Source: Arthrobacter sp. 31Y
GTDB lineage: Bacteria > Actinomycetota > Actinomycetes > Actinomycetales > Micrococcaceae
Reading direction: 5' to 3'
Assembly (NCBI RefSeq): GCF_000526335.1
Contig: NZ_JAFW01000001.1
Span: 372,001-436,000 of the forward strand
DNA: 64,000 nt
Positions within the stretch are counted from its first letter, which is position 1, and every line of letters begins with the position of its first letter. Positions 1 through 7,953 of this stretch are shown here, piece after piece. The translations under genes and the position numbers were made by a program. Under the pieces are notes generated by a model. That model did not search any database. It was not told where the DNA came from and was given only the letters and a program-made list of their open reading frames with translations.

Positions 1-2
1 AC

Positions 3-947
3 ACCGGCAAGACCCTTCTGATTCTTGACCTCACCATGAGTTGGTGCGCCGGTCTTCCTGAATGGCAGGGCTACAAGCTCAACAACGACGGGAAGCCACA
101 GGATGCCGTCTACGTGGCCGCTGAGGGTGGAGCAGCCCTATCTGTGCACGTTGACGCTTGGCTCAAGTACCACAAGGACGTAGACCCTTCCCGCCTCAAT
201 GGCTTGCTCTTCCTCGACGGTGGAGAAGGTCACCACATGTTCCTAGGCATCGGTAAAGAGCAGCCGGACCCCGAAGACGGCTTTATGAGGCTCGCCCGTG
301 AGATCAACGAAGCCGAGATTAACCCCTCGCTGGTGGTCTTCGATACTCAGATTGACCTTGCCCCAGGAATCGACGAGAACAGCAATACCGACATGGTTGG
401 AGTGCTCCGAGAGGTCAAGCGACTAGGCGACTCCCTAGGCTTCATGGCTATCGTTGTCCACCACACAGGCCACGACGGCAACAAGGCACGTGGAGCCTCC
501 GGCATGATGGGCAAGTGCGACGTACAGGCCAAGCTCACAAGCATTGGTGAGCGCTCCGGCAAGGCCAAGCTCGAATGGACGAAGGTCAAAGGCCGCGCCC
601 AGCCTGAGGACACAATCAGCTACAAGATTTCCGGATACAAGGAACTCGACTGGCTCGACTCCGAAGGTGCCGTGTGCGTTCCCCTGTCCAAGCTGGAACA
701 GGCCTACGCGGTACAAGAGGCAACACGTCCGACTGATGAGCTACAGCGAAACATCATGAACGCCATCAACATCGGCAAGACCTCCTCACGTGCCATTGCC
801 GAAGAGATCGGCATCAACAAGGACTCTCCGAAGCTCCGTGAGGCTCTTGTGTGGATGCAAGAGGCAAACCTCATCACCAAGACAGGATCAGGCCCCAAGA
901 CCGCCTATTCCTTGTCTGCTATGTCTGTCTCGCCTTCCGAGTACTAA
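3..947 (+). CDS. RepA-like AAA ATPase/helicase (5' end outside window)
   Basis: The reading frame is open from the first bases, and the first complete codons read TGKT, the end of a Walker A loop, so the true start lies before the window; the ATG at 36 is internal. A hydrophobic strand ending in FDTQ near 350 looks like Walker B, and a VVHHTGHDGNKARGASGM segment near 455-510 is typical of the RecA-like RepA/AAA_25 ATPases of phages and plasmids. The C-terminal 70 residues look like a winged-helix DNA-binding part. These proteins act as replicative helicase or loader. The repeat array that overlaps its 3' end supports a replication role. Family call fairly sure; exact biochemical role inferred. 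Confidence 0.75.
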   Translation, partial: TGKTLLILDLTMSWCAGLPEWQGYKLNNDGKPQDAVYVAAEGGAALSVHVDAWLKYHKDVDPSRLNGLLFLDGGEGHHMFLGIGKEQPDPEDGFMRLAREINEAEINPSLVVFDTQIDLAPGIDENSNTDMVGVLREVKRLGDSLGFMAIVVHHTGHDGNKARGASGMMGKCDVQAKLTSIGERSGKAKLEWTKVKGRAQPEDTISYKISGYKELDWLDSEGAVCVPLSKLEQAYAVQEATRPTDELQRNIMNAINIGKTSSRAIAEEIGINKDSPKLREALVWMQEANLITKTGSGPKTAYSLSAMSVSPSEY

Positions 948-1097
948 AGACACAGACAACCCTCAGACATTGGCAGACATTGGATGCCAAACCCTTGCAA
1001 ACACTGGGAACTAAGGCCATTCAATGTCTGCCTGTATGTCTGCCATACATTCAACCGGCTTGTATGTCTTGTCTGGGGGGGCTTTAGCCCCCAGACA
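913..1097. repeat. Array of CAGACA/TGTCTG hexamers, possible iteron origin
   Basis: Nine copies of the hexamer occur within 185 bp: TGTCTG at 913, 922, 1025, 1037 and 1070, and CAGACA at 953, 964, 974 and 1092. Several lie in longer direct repeats (CAGACATTGG twice, ATGTCTGCC twice). The array covers the end of the RepA-like gene and most of the 214-bp gap behind it. Regularly repeated short motifs next to a replication ATPase are the usual look of an initiator-binding origin. Function is inferred. Confidence 0.5.
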
Positions 1098-1098
1098 A
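1069..1098. other. Strong GC hairpin within the repeat array
   Basis: TTGTCTGGGGG (1069-1079) can pair with CCCCCAGACAA (1088-1098) across a short loop. No T-run follows, so it need not be an intrinsic terminator. It includes two of the CAGACA/TGTCTG copies and may be an origin structure or a transcript-end hairpin behind the ATPase gene. Confidence 0.5.
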
Positions 1099-1161
1099 TA
1101 GACAATGCAGCCAGACGATGTAGCAGAAGACAAGCAATCCAAAACCGATTAAGGAACCAAT

Positions 1162-1476
1162 ATGAGCACCACACCTGAACCAACTCCGATCTTCTGGGAT
1201 TCAACACCGGAAGTCCTCTATGACAAAGACGCTCTCACACGAACAGACCTCATCCAGATGCCGACAGTCAGCAAGTACGGGATCACCTACGAAAAGGAAT
1301 GGGATGGAGAGCGAAGCCTGATTACGGGATTCCATCCGGCAACCGGAATGCCCATGGGACTCACCCCCCTAGACGCTCCTACCTACCCGGAAAACGAAAA
1401 ACGCAACAATTCAACTGCCGAAGACCTAGACCGCAAGTGCTCCGAGATGGAAGAAACGAACAGGTACTACAGATGA
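1162..1476 (+). CDS. Phage protein of unknown function, 104 aa
   Basis: ATG preceded by AAGGAA at good spacing. Acidic, Pro- and Thr-rich soluble protein with no signal peptide, membrane segment or recognised motif. Its stop overlaps the start of the next gene (ATGA at 1473), so the two are probably translated together. I do not recognise a family. Confidence 0.65.
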   Translation: MSTTPEPTPIFWDSTPEVLYDKDALTRTDLIQMPTVSKYGITYEKEWDGERSLITGFHPATGMPMGLTPLDAPTYPENEKRNNSTAEDLDRKCSEMEETNRYYR

Positions 1477-1568
1477 TCATCCTTGTAATCATTGGCCTAG
1501 TGGCCCTAGCGATCAAATGGGAACATGTCAGGAAGCTTCGCAAGATACGCGACCATTACAAGGACTGA
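1473..1568 (+). CDS. Tiny membrane protein, 31 aa
   Basis: Starts at the ATG that overlaps the previous stop. Residues 1-14 form a single hydrophobic segment (MIILVIIGLVALAI), followed by a basic tail (KWEHVRKLRKIRDHYKD). The shape fits a single-span phage membrane protein such as a holin-like or superinfection protein; no specific family is recognised. Confidence 0.5.
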   Translation: MIILVIIGLVALAIKWEHVRKLRKIRDHYKD

Positions 1569-1900
1569 CGGAATCGGCATATTAGGAACGCGATAGAATC
1601 TAGGTAATGCCCAAAAGGGCAGGAAATAACACTGTATCTACGGTATATTTTGCCAAGGGGATCACCCTTCTCTCAAGATCAAGTATTTGCAGGCGGTGAA
1701 TCCACCGCATCCCACCAAAGGCCGAAAGCCAAACGAAGTCAGATGGTCTGACGGGAAGTCATCCATACGCAAGGATGCATCAATAACTTCACAGTGCACG
1801 CGAGTCCAATAAGTGAATTTTGGGTCTGTCCAAACCCATACACGCAACAGCTAACAGAGCAAACGACACAGGGCCGGAGTAGCTACCGGCCCTTTGTTGT
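1569..1900 (+). ncRNA. Candidate structured non-coding RNA region
   Basis: No convincing gene between 1,569 and 1,977 on either strand, an unusually long gap for so compact a genome. The segment contains several clean hairpins: TGCCC/GGGCA (1608-1621), GCGGTG/CACCGC (1693-1708), GTCAGA/TCTGAC (1738-1752), TGGGT/ACCCA (1821-1838), and it ends in a textbook intrinsic terminator (1871-1897). This suggests a transcribed structured RNA of 200-300 nt, though a packaging or regulatory site is also possible. Confidence 0.35.
1871..1897 (+). terminator. Rho-independent terminator
   Basis: GGGCCGG pairs with CCGGCCC around an AGTAGCTA loop, followed by TTTGTTGT. It closes the structured intergenic region and lies just upstream of the next promoter. 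Confidence 0.75.
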
Positions 1901-1911
1901 GCCCAAAATCC

Positions 1912-1942
1912 TTAATGAGAGCCGTTCGCAATACTGTATAAT
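1912..1942 (+). promoter_or_regulatory. Probable sigma-70 promoter
   Basis: Consensus -10 TATAAT at 1937-1942 with a weak -35 (TTAATG, 1912-1917, 19-bp spacing). It follows directly after a terminator and sits 36 bp before the next start, so it probably drives the membrane protein, HNH and terminase genes. Confidence 0.5.
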
Positions 1943-1977
1943 GGAAGGGAGGCAACCCTTGAACATTGGGGGTTTAA

Positions 1978-2160
1978 ATGGATCTCACTTCCCTTGTCGG
2001 ACAGGTTCGACCTGAACTGATTCCGTTCGTCATCATCGCTTACATCCTTTGGGAAGTACTCAGGCGCGTCCTGCCTACCAACAACCGAGACAAGAACGTT
2101 GACGGAGATGCCAAACCGGATACCCCGGACCATCACAACAATGACCGAGCTATCGGATAA
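1978..2160 (+). CDS. Small membrane protein, holin candidate, 60 aa
   Basis: ATG preceded by an SD-like GGGAGG about 20 nt upstream and GGGGG nearer. A single hydrophobic helix lies at about residues 13-29 (IPFVIIAYILWEVLRRV), and the C-terminal 30 residues are strongly charged. Size, single membrane span and charged tail fit small phage holins or holin-like proteins, but no endolysin gene is next to it in this window, so holin is only a suggestion. Confidence 0.55.
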   Translation: MDLTSLVGQVRPELIPFVIIAYILWEVLRRVLPTNNRDKNVDGDAKPDTPDHHNNDRAIG

Positions 2161-2300
2161 ATAGCTGACAGCCGGGAATAGACCGGCCTTTGTCATTTAA
2201 GCGCTAAGGCTAATAGCGCAGGGCAAGAGGCCCAACCGGATAGCTACCGGCGAAAGAGCTACTGAGTAAAGACGGAGTAACCCGAGAGGGATACATCGTT
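2161..2300 (+). other. Intergenic cluster of hairpins
   Basis: About 140 nt without a gene. In order: a GCCGG/CCGGC stem followed by CTTTGTC (about 2171-2192, terminator-like), GCGCTA/TAGCGC (2201-2219), GGGC/GCCC (about 2221-2233) and CCGG/CCGG around ATAGCTA (2236-2250). The GGATAGCTACCGG sequence resembles the arm of the terminator at 1871. Probably transcribed leader or untranslated RNA before the HNH gene. Confidence 0.4.
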
Positions 2301-2696
2301 ATGCCAGTACGCCAGTACTCAAGTAAGCGCAGCAATGCAGCACGCAAGGTAGCAGCGGCTATGCTGCCTAGCCCTTGCTCTATCTGTGGCCGAGTAGTCA
2401 CCGCTGATATGCAGTGGCAAGCGGACCACATCACACCTCGCGTAATCGCTGAGGCTCAAGGCTGGACAGCCAACGACATTGATAGCCCGAGCAACATTGC
2501 ACCAAGCCATGCATCATGCAATGCAAGGTCAGGCGCAAAGGTTGGCAATCAACTTCGATCAAAGGCCCAGCCCCCTACCCGCCACGTTCCAAACGTGAAG
2601 CGTCCGACTCTCAAGCCTTTTTCTGACGGGATCACCAATACCCCGGCTGTTGCCCCTCAAATTCTCTCCCCTGAGGCGGCACAGGATGACCGCTGA
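2301..2696 (+). CDS. HNH endonuclease
   Basis: 131 residues. CSIC (residues 26-29) with a second Cys further on gives the zinc-knuckle type of HNH, followed by ADHITPRV (catalytic His region, about 42-49) and APSHASCNARSG (about 66-77). HNH proteins encoded next to the large terminase are needed for packaging-site cleavage in several HK97-like phages, which is the likely role here. Its end overlaps the terminase start by 11 nt. Confidence 0.85.
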   Translation: MPVRQYSSKRSNAARKVAAAMLPSPCSICGRVVTADMQWQADHITPRVIAEAQGWTANDIDSPSNIAPSHASCNARSGAKVGNQLRSKAQPPTRHVPNVKRPTLKPFSDGITNTPAVAPQILSPEAAQDDR

Positions 2697-4122
2697 GACC
2701 TTTACCGCTATCCCCCGTCACATTTCCCCATACCCCGAATCTACGGACGTTACAGAGGCACAGAAGGCCGCTGAGGCAATGGGAATTTCTTTGCTGCCTC
2801 AAGGATTGCAGGTGGCCGGCCTCCTGAATGCGACAAACGATGAGGGTTATCCGCTTTATCCGGAGGCCGTTATTCAAATGGGCCGACGTGCAACCAAGAC
2901 CTCATCAATTCAGGCAACACTTCTAGGCCGTTGCTTCTCCATCCCCGGCTATCGCATCATCTCCACAGCCCAGACAGGCACGCTCTCACAGCAGTTCCTG
3001 GCCGAGCTTGGAAGTCAGCTTGAGGCTGCGTATCCCGATGAGGAAACGCGCCCCTTCCGCTTCTACAAGTCCAACGGTTCCATCCGCATTGTCTGGGACA
3101 ACGGTAGCCAGTGGCGTGCAGTGAAGCCGCAGGCATCCGCGTTCCGTGGTTCCTACGCTGACTGCATCCTCATGGATGAGGCCGGAGAGTACGACGCCAA
3201 GACCACGGAAGACCTCCTAGCCGGTGCCATGCCCGTCCTCGCTACACGTCCCAATGCTCAGCTCATCGTTACTGGAACCCCTCCCCGTACCCGTGAGGGT
3301 CTGCTCTGGCAGTACCTCCAAGCCGGTAGGAAGGGCACGGAAGACCTAGGCATCCTCGATTACTCCATGGAGCCAACCGACGACGCTACAGACGAAGCCC
3401 TGTGGTGGAAGGTCTACCCCGGCCTTGCCTCCGGATTGGTCTCCCTCAAGTTCCTTCGCAAGGCGCTAGAGACTCAAGGCCTCCTGTCCTTCTCCCGTGA
3501 GTTCCTGTGTCTTGATCCTGTCGCGTCCTCGCTCCGTGCGATCTCCGAAGAGGATTGGGCCGCTGGACAGGTGCCAGACATGCTGGAAATCCCCTCTGAC
3601 AACATCTCAATTGCCTTCGATACAACGCCTTCAGGTGATGCCGGAGCCGTTGCGGTGGCTTGGTACACCCCGGAAGGCCTCCCGCATGTACAGATTCTTG
3701 AGCATAAAGGCGGCATTAACTGGCTCCCTGCCTACATTGGGAAGCTCCTGACCGAGCACAGAGGTACTGAAATTGGCTTTGACAGCATCGGAAACAACCT
3801 CTCAGTGTTCCAAACACTGCAAAGGAACCGCCGAATTTCCACGCATAACCTCCGTTCAATGACCATGAAAGAGGTTGCATCCGGTGTTTCTTTCATGACA
3901 ATGCACGTTTCAGACCGCGCTCTTGTGCACGCAGTGGACCCCAGCCTAGACAGAGCCGTGGAAGCTGCCGCATTCCGCTACTCCGGTGACTCACGCCTTT
4001 GGAGCCGTGGCAATTCGAATGAGGACATTAGCCCTCTCATTGCCGCTTCCAATGCGCTGTACATTGCAGCCGGTAAGCGTCACAGGGAACCATATAAGAA
4101 GCGTGAGGCACTCACCTTCTAG
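2686..4122 (+). CDS. Terminase large subunit
   Basis: 478 residues from the ATG at 2686, chosen over the TTG at 2650 because GAGGCGG lies just upstream. An atypical Walker A (GRRATKTS, about 66-73), Walker B with catalytic acid (ILMDEAGE, about 161-168) and a coupling TGTPP motif (about 205) define the packaging ATPase; the C-terminal half starting near SIAFDTTPSGDAGAVAV is the RNase H-like nuclease. It cuts concatemeric DNA and pumps it into the prohead through the portal. Length is normal for the family. No separate small terminase is recognisable upstream; the HNH or an unseen gene may serve. Confidence 0.9.
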   Translation: MTAETFTAIPRHISPYPESTDVTEAQKAAEAMGISLLPQGLQVAGLLNATNDEGYPLYPEAVIQMGRRATKTSSIQATLLGRCFSIPGYRIISTAQTGTLSQQFLAELGSQLEAAYPDEETRPFRFYKSNGSIRIVWDNGSQWRAVKPQASAFRGSYADCILMDEAGEYDAKTTEDLLAGAMPVLATRPNAQLIVTGTPPRTREGLLWQYLQAGRKGTEDLGILDYSMEPTDDATDEALWWKVYPGLASGLVSLKFLRKALETQGLLSFSREFLCLDPVASSLRAISEEDWAAGQVPDMLEIPSDNISIAFDTTPSGDAGAVAVAWYTPEGLPHVQILEHKGGINWLPAYIGKLLTEHRGTEIGFDSIGNNLSVFQTLQRNRRISTHNLRSMTMKEVASGVSFMTMHVSDRALVHAVDPSLDRAVEAAAFRYSGDSRLWSRGNSNEDISPLIAASNALYIAAGKRHREPYKKREALTF

Positions 4123-4347
4123 AAACTGTTCCTGCAAACGGTGTTTTCAACCGTGATATAATTGTTATCGAGCATCTAGCCATGTTCTCTCCTTAGTCAG
4201 GGTACTGAGACGGTGTTTTCTTCTCCGATCTTTCCACCGTCTCAGTACCTCTAGGGAACCGCCCAAGAGGCAAATTCAAAGAACAAATCAAAAAACGCAA
4301 CACCTAGGGTCAACATCCCTAGTCCTTGATTTGTCTTTGGAGTACTT
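4123..4347 (+). promoter_or_regulatory. Regulatory gap between terminase and portal
   Basis: 225 bp without a gene. A consensus -10 TATAAT lies at 4157-4162 (possible -35 TGCAAA at 4133). The 11-mer ACGGTGTTTTC occurs twice, at 4138-4148 and 4210-4220. A perfect 15-bp inverted repeat, GGTACTGAGACGGTG (4201-4215) and its complement (4235-4249), flanks a 19-nt T/C-rich loop. This looks like a late promoter followed by a control or processing hairpin. Confidence 0.55.
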
Positions 4348-5379
4348 TTGGGAATTCTTTCTAACGCGATTGACCTACTTGGCTACAGCACAGCCACAGG
4401 CTTTCCGCAGACCACACAAGTAACAGGTGTTTTCTCACCTTCGACGCTTGCCCTTGCCGTCTTCCCTGACGTTGATACTTCTCAGTTCCCGGTAGATGCC
4501 GCTACAGCGCTCACCGTTCCCGCAGTCTCACGCGGAATCCAAATCGTCTCTTCCGTAGGCTCTCGCCTGCCCCTCACCACTAACGGCGCTGACCTTCCAT
4601 GGCTCAACTCTTCCGTTGGTGCCATCACTCCTGCCAAGCGCACAAGCTCCCTGATTCAAGACCTCATTTTCTACAATGACTCCCTCATTCAGGTTGAGCG
4701 TGACGCCTCCGGCTTTGTCTCTGGCTACCTCCACATTCCACATTCCCTTTGGTCCCTCGACGCACAGGGAAACATCCTCGTAAACGGCAAGACCGTACCC
4801 GCAAATCAGTACGTATACATTCCTGGCCTCATGCCAATGGGCTTCCTAGAGGCCGCTCGCGACTCCGTACGCCAGTACCGAAACATCATGGCGACGGTAA
4901 ATAACCGTGTAGCTGTACCGGAACCCGTAGTGCTCACCAAGGAAACGCAGCCTTCGGAAGCAACTCCCGAAGAAATTGATGAAATGCGTGAGCACCTACA
5001 GTCCGCGCTTACTGGCCGTGGCGGAATGGTTCACATTCCCTACGGTCTGGATATCACGGGCTTTGGTGCTACGGATTCCGCAAACTCCCTCATGCTGGAT
5101 GCTCGCGAAGCACTCCGCAAAGACCTTGCAAACTTCCTAGGCATCACCGTTGGTCTACTCGACGGAAGCACCGGAGATTCCAACACGTACAACAACGCGG
5201 TTGATGAGCGCAACGAGCTTCTAGAGCTAACGATCAAGAGCTTTACGGAGCCAATTGCAGACCGTCTATCCCAAGACGACGTAACCCCTCCCGGCGTAAA
5301 GGTCAGCGTCGATTACTCGACCTTCAAGACCAACGTCAGCAAAGCCAATACCGAAAGCCCGGTGATCCCTAATGCCTGA
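4348..5379 (+). CDS. Portal protein (HK97-like)
   Basis: 343 residues from a TTG start with TTTGGAG upstream. It lies directly after the terminase, has the usual N-terminal ALTVPAVSRGIQIVSS region and, near residue 250, the FLGITVGLLDGSTGDSNTYNNAVDERNELLE segment typical of short HK97-type portals. The portal is the dodecameric ring through which DNA enters and leaves the head. Its stop overlaps the next small gene by 8 nt. Confidence 0.85.
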   Translation: MGILSNAIDLLGYSTATGFPQTTQVTGVFSPSTLALAVFPDVDTSQFPVDAATALTVPAVSRGIQIVSSVGSRLPLTTNGADLPWLNSSVGAITPAKRTSSLIQDLIFYNDSLIQVERDASGFVSGYLHIPHSLWSLDAQGNILVNGKTVPANQYVYIPGLMPMGFLEAARDSVRQYRNIMATVNNRVAVPEPVVLTKETQPSEATPEEIDEMREHLQSALTGRGGMVHIPYGLDITGFGATDSANSLMLDAREALRKDLANFLGITVGLLDGSTGDSNTYNNAVDERNELLELTIKSFTEPIADRLSQDDVTPPGVKVSVDYSTFKTNVSKANTESPVIPNA

Positions 5380-5509
5380 GGAAACTCCTGAGGAAGCCCC
5401 CGTACAAACCCCTGATGAAACAATGCCCTGCCCTGTCTGTGGCAATCACTGGGTAAGCGGAATCAATGACCCATGCACGGACCCCGTAAGAGGGAGCACA
5501 AATGTCTGA
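5372..5509 (+). CDS. Small Cys-rich phage protein, 45 aa
   Basis: ATG overlapping the portal stop by 8 nt and a stop overlapping the next start by 8 nt, so it is locked into the head operon. An acidic Pro/Glu N-terminus is followed by CPVCGNHW and a later Cys (residues 20-35), a half zinc-ribbon. Unknown function. Confidence 0.6.
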   Translation: MPEETPEEAPVQTPDETMPCPVCGNHWVSGINDPCTDPVRGSTNV

Positions 5510-5660
5510 TAGCGAAGTAATTGATGCATTTGTAGAACACCTACTCGACAACTTCGCAAATGCAGTAGAGGCAATCATGCAGTTTGCGGAAACTCCTGAG
5601 GACTTCAAGCTGAAAGCTTTGGAATTCCTTGGACAAGCACTAAAGGAAACCAATGACTGA
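5502..5660 (+). CDS. Small acidic helical phage protein, 52 aa
   Basis: Begins at an ATG overlapping the previous stop and ends with a stop overlapping the capsid gene start (ATGACTGA). The sequence is almost entirely helix-forming and acidic (for example VIDAFVEHLLDNFANAVEAI). Possibly a head assembly factor by position; no family recognised. Confidence 0.6.
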   Translation: MSDSEVIDAFVEHLLDNFANAVEAIMQFAETPEDFKLKALEFLGQALKETND

Positions 5661-7167
5661 ACGATTTAGCGAAGGTCAGCTAGTCAGCTTCTCCGAGAAG
5701 CGCGGAACACTCCGTTACAAGCTGGCCCCATACAACGAAAAGGCACGCGACCGAGACGCGACTTTTGCTGAGGGAAGTATCGACTTCTCAAATGCTGAGG
5801 GCGCAATCGTGAATGTTGAGCATGACAAGTACCGCCCAATCGGGAAGCTCTCCCAGCTTGAGAGCAAGCCGGATGGACTCTACGCAACAGTCACGCTGGC
5901 CGACACAACTCTAGGCCGCGACACCTTCACCGAAGCCAAGGAAGGCCTCCGTACAGGCATCTCCATGGAGCTATCGGAGATGACTCCAAGCTCTGGCCTC
6001 ATCACTAAAGCAACCCTCTCCGGAGCCGGTATTTGCGTCAATCCGGCGCTTGGCTCCGCTCGCCTCATCTCCGCTTTCTCCGAGGACACAACCGAGGAAG
6101 AGACCGAAGAGCAAGCCCCAGAATCTCCCGACTCAGAAGAGCCAGGAACCGAAGAAACCGCCGAAGCAGAAGCAGAGGCACCCACCGAAAAGGAAGACGA
6201 TATGTCTGAAAACGCCGCTGTACCTACAGCACTTGCCGCTGCCAACAGTGGCGCTACTCCTAACAGCCTCCGTGAAGTTGCGGCTGTCTTCGCCTCTCGC
6301 GACGCTCGCCTAGTCTCTAACCTTGAAGACGCTGGCGTACTGGGTGAAAGCCCGGCAATGTTCGCCCTTACCAACATCACCAACACAGCCCACAAGGACA
6401 ACGTTGAGCAGCCTGCATGGCTTGGTGAGCTTTGGAGCGGTAAGGATTACGTCCGCAAGTATGCACCTCTCGTAAACTCTGGCTCGCTGACCTCTTGGAA
6501 GGTTGAGGGCTTCAAGTGGACCGCTCTGCCAACCGTTGGTGACTACGCCGGAGACCTTGCCGACATCCCAAGCACCGGCGCTACTTCCACTTACTACAGC
6601 ACTGAGGCTCTTCGCCTTGCTGGTGGTGTGAAGGTTGACCGCAAGTTCGTTGACTTCGGCAACACTGACACCATTGCATCCCTGCTTAAGGGTGCCGCTT
6701 CCGACTACGCACGTAAGTCTGATGCCAAGGTCATTAACTTCATTAAGACCAACGCTCAGAACGTTACTGCCGGAACTGTTCCCGCTGGTGTTGCTCCTGC
6801 TGCCGCAAAGATCGTTGACGGTGCTCTTGCAATGATCGACTTTGCAACTCCGTCCTTCGCAATTGTTGGCCTCACCGCTTACCGCGAACTCGTCCTTACA
6901 AAGGAAAACGATTCGCTCAAGTACATCGAATCCAACGCAAACCTTGAGGAAGGTTCGCTTGCCGGATTCAAGATCATCCCTTCCGCAGACGTAGCCGCAA
7001 ATGACGTTTACGTAGGTGCCAAGGAAGCCGTTACGTTCTTCGAACTTGGTGGCTCCCCTATCCGCGTTGAGGCTCTGGACGTTTCCAAGGGTGGCCTTGA
7101 CGAAGCTCTCTTCGGTTACTACGCGCTAGTCCTCAACGACGCTCGCGGCCTCAAGAAGATCGTCTAA
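5653..7167 (+). CDS. Capsid maturation protease-major capsid fusion
   Basis: 504 residues in one frame. Residues 1-140 resemble prohead proteases: VNVEHDKYRPIGKL carries the usual His, and LRTGISMELSEM the usual Ser strand. Residues 145-183 are an acidic Glu/Thr/Pro linker. From about 184 the protein is an HK97-fold major capsid protein (delta-helix-like ALAAANS region, then long beta/alpha core to the C-terminus). An internal ATG at 6202 (residue 184) is preceded by AAAAGGAAG, a good ribosome site, so free capsid protein could be made as well as the fusion. Protease and capsid are normally separate genes; fusions occur in some small actinophages. Confidence 0.8.
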   Translation: MTERFSEGQLVSFSEKRGTLRYKLAPYNEKARDRDATFAEGSIDFSNAEGAIVNVEHDKYRPIGKLSQLESKPDGLYATVTLADTTLGRDTFTEAKEGLRTGISMELSEMTPSSGLITKATLSGAGICVNPALGSARLISAFSEDTTEEETEEQAPESPDSEEPGTEETAEAEAEAPTEKEDDMSENAAVPTALAAANSGATPNSLREVAAVFASRDARLVSNLEDAGVLGESPAMFALTNITNTAHKDNVEQPAWLGELWSGKDYVRKYAPLVNSGSLTSWKVEGFKWTALPTVGDYAGDLADIPSTGATSTYYSTEALRLAGGVKVDRKFVDFGNTDTIASLLKGAASDYARKSDAKVINFIKTNAQNVTAGTVPAGVAPAAAKIVDGALAMIDFATPSFAIVGLTAYRELVLTKENDSLKYIESNANLEEGSLAGFKIIPSADVAANDVYVGAKEAVTFFELGGSPIRVEALDVSKGGLDEALFGYYALVLNDARGLKKIV

Positions 7168-7227
7168 CTTTAAAAAATTTCGCTCTCTTATTGAGAACGA
7201 TACCCACTCTCAAGAAAGGCAGGCGCT

Positions 7228-7557
7228 ATGACGTACTGGAACTTTGGTAATACCGCTTACATAGCGGCTGAATGGCCGGAATCGGAAGACCTAGACCCAA
7301 TGGTCTACGACAACCTTTTCCAATCCGCAAATGCTCTTTGTGTTGCATATGCGCCTGCCCTTCCTGAAGGTGCCGAAATCCCGGCTCACTACCTGAAAGC
7401 GGAAGTAGTAACCGCTCGCGATATTGCTTCCAAAATGACCGGTGGAAATACGGAAGAGGTTGGGCTAGACGGTCAGATCGTCCGCACTCTCCCGCTTATC
7501 TGGCTCGCACAAAGTCTGCTTCGCCCGAAGACTAACCCAATTGGAAGGCTTCGCTAA
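7228..7557 (+). CDS. Head-tail connector protein
   Basis: 109 residues, SD AAAGGCAGG. Position right after the capsid gene, size, and the helical pattern with a C-terminal RPKTNPIGRL end fit the head-completion adaptor (gp6/gp15-like) that docks on the portal. The stop TAA overlaps the next ATG by one base. Family assignment is by context and overall shape. Confidence 0.65.
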   Translation: MTYWNFGNTAYIAAEWPESEDLDPMVYDNLFQSANALCVAYAPALPEGAEIPAHYLKAEVVTARDIASKMTGGNTEEVGLDGQIVRTLPLIWLAQSLLRPKTNPIGRLR

Positions 7558-7934
7558 TGGCCGGAACAGTACGCGAACTAATCGCAGATCAGATCAAGGC
7601 CGACAGCCCAAGCTACGCGGTAAAGCCCTACGCAGCCGCAAAGCCGGAAGTTGAAAGGCCAACGGTGTTCGTCTACCGCGAAGCGCTTAACAACTCCCCA
7701 CAAACCGCCTCCGTAGGCCACGACATAAAAGTTGCGCTCATGGTTCCTGGCCTTCCATCGGAAGCCAATGAGAACGCTCTTGAAGACCTCCTACACGCGG
7801 TATTGGTCAGCATCAACTCACTCGATTTCACGTTGTGGAGCCGAGCCGAGCGAACAACATTCTTCGACAACTGGATGGGTTACGAAATCACCGTTCAGGC
7901 GAACACTAACAACATTTACAAGCCTTCCGCTTAA
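7557..7934 (+). CDS. Tail terminator-like protein
   Basis: 125 residues, overlapping the previous stop. An N-terminal helix VRELIADQIKAD, then a strand with RPTVFVYREAL, a central helix and a C-terminal strand YEITVQANTN match the small tail-completion/terminator proteins that cap the tail tube and join it to the head. Its place just before the tail tube gene supports this. No motif is decisive. Confidence 0.6.
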   Translation: MAGTVRELIADQIKADSPSYAVKPYAAAKPEVERPTVFVYREALNNSPQTASVGHDIKVALMVPGLPSEANENALEDLLHAVLVSINSLDFTLWSRAERTTFFDNWMGYEITVQANTNNIYKPSA

Positions 7935-7953
7935 TTCCTGAAAGGGATACACA

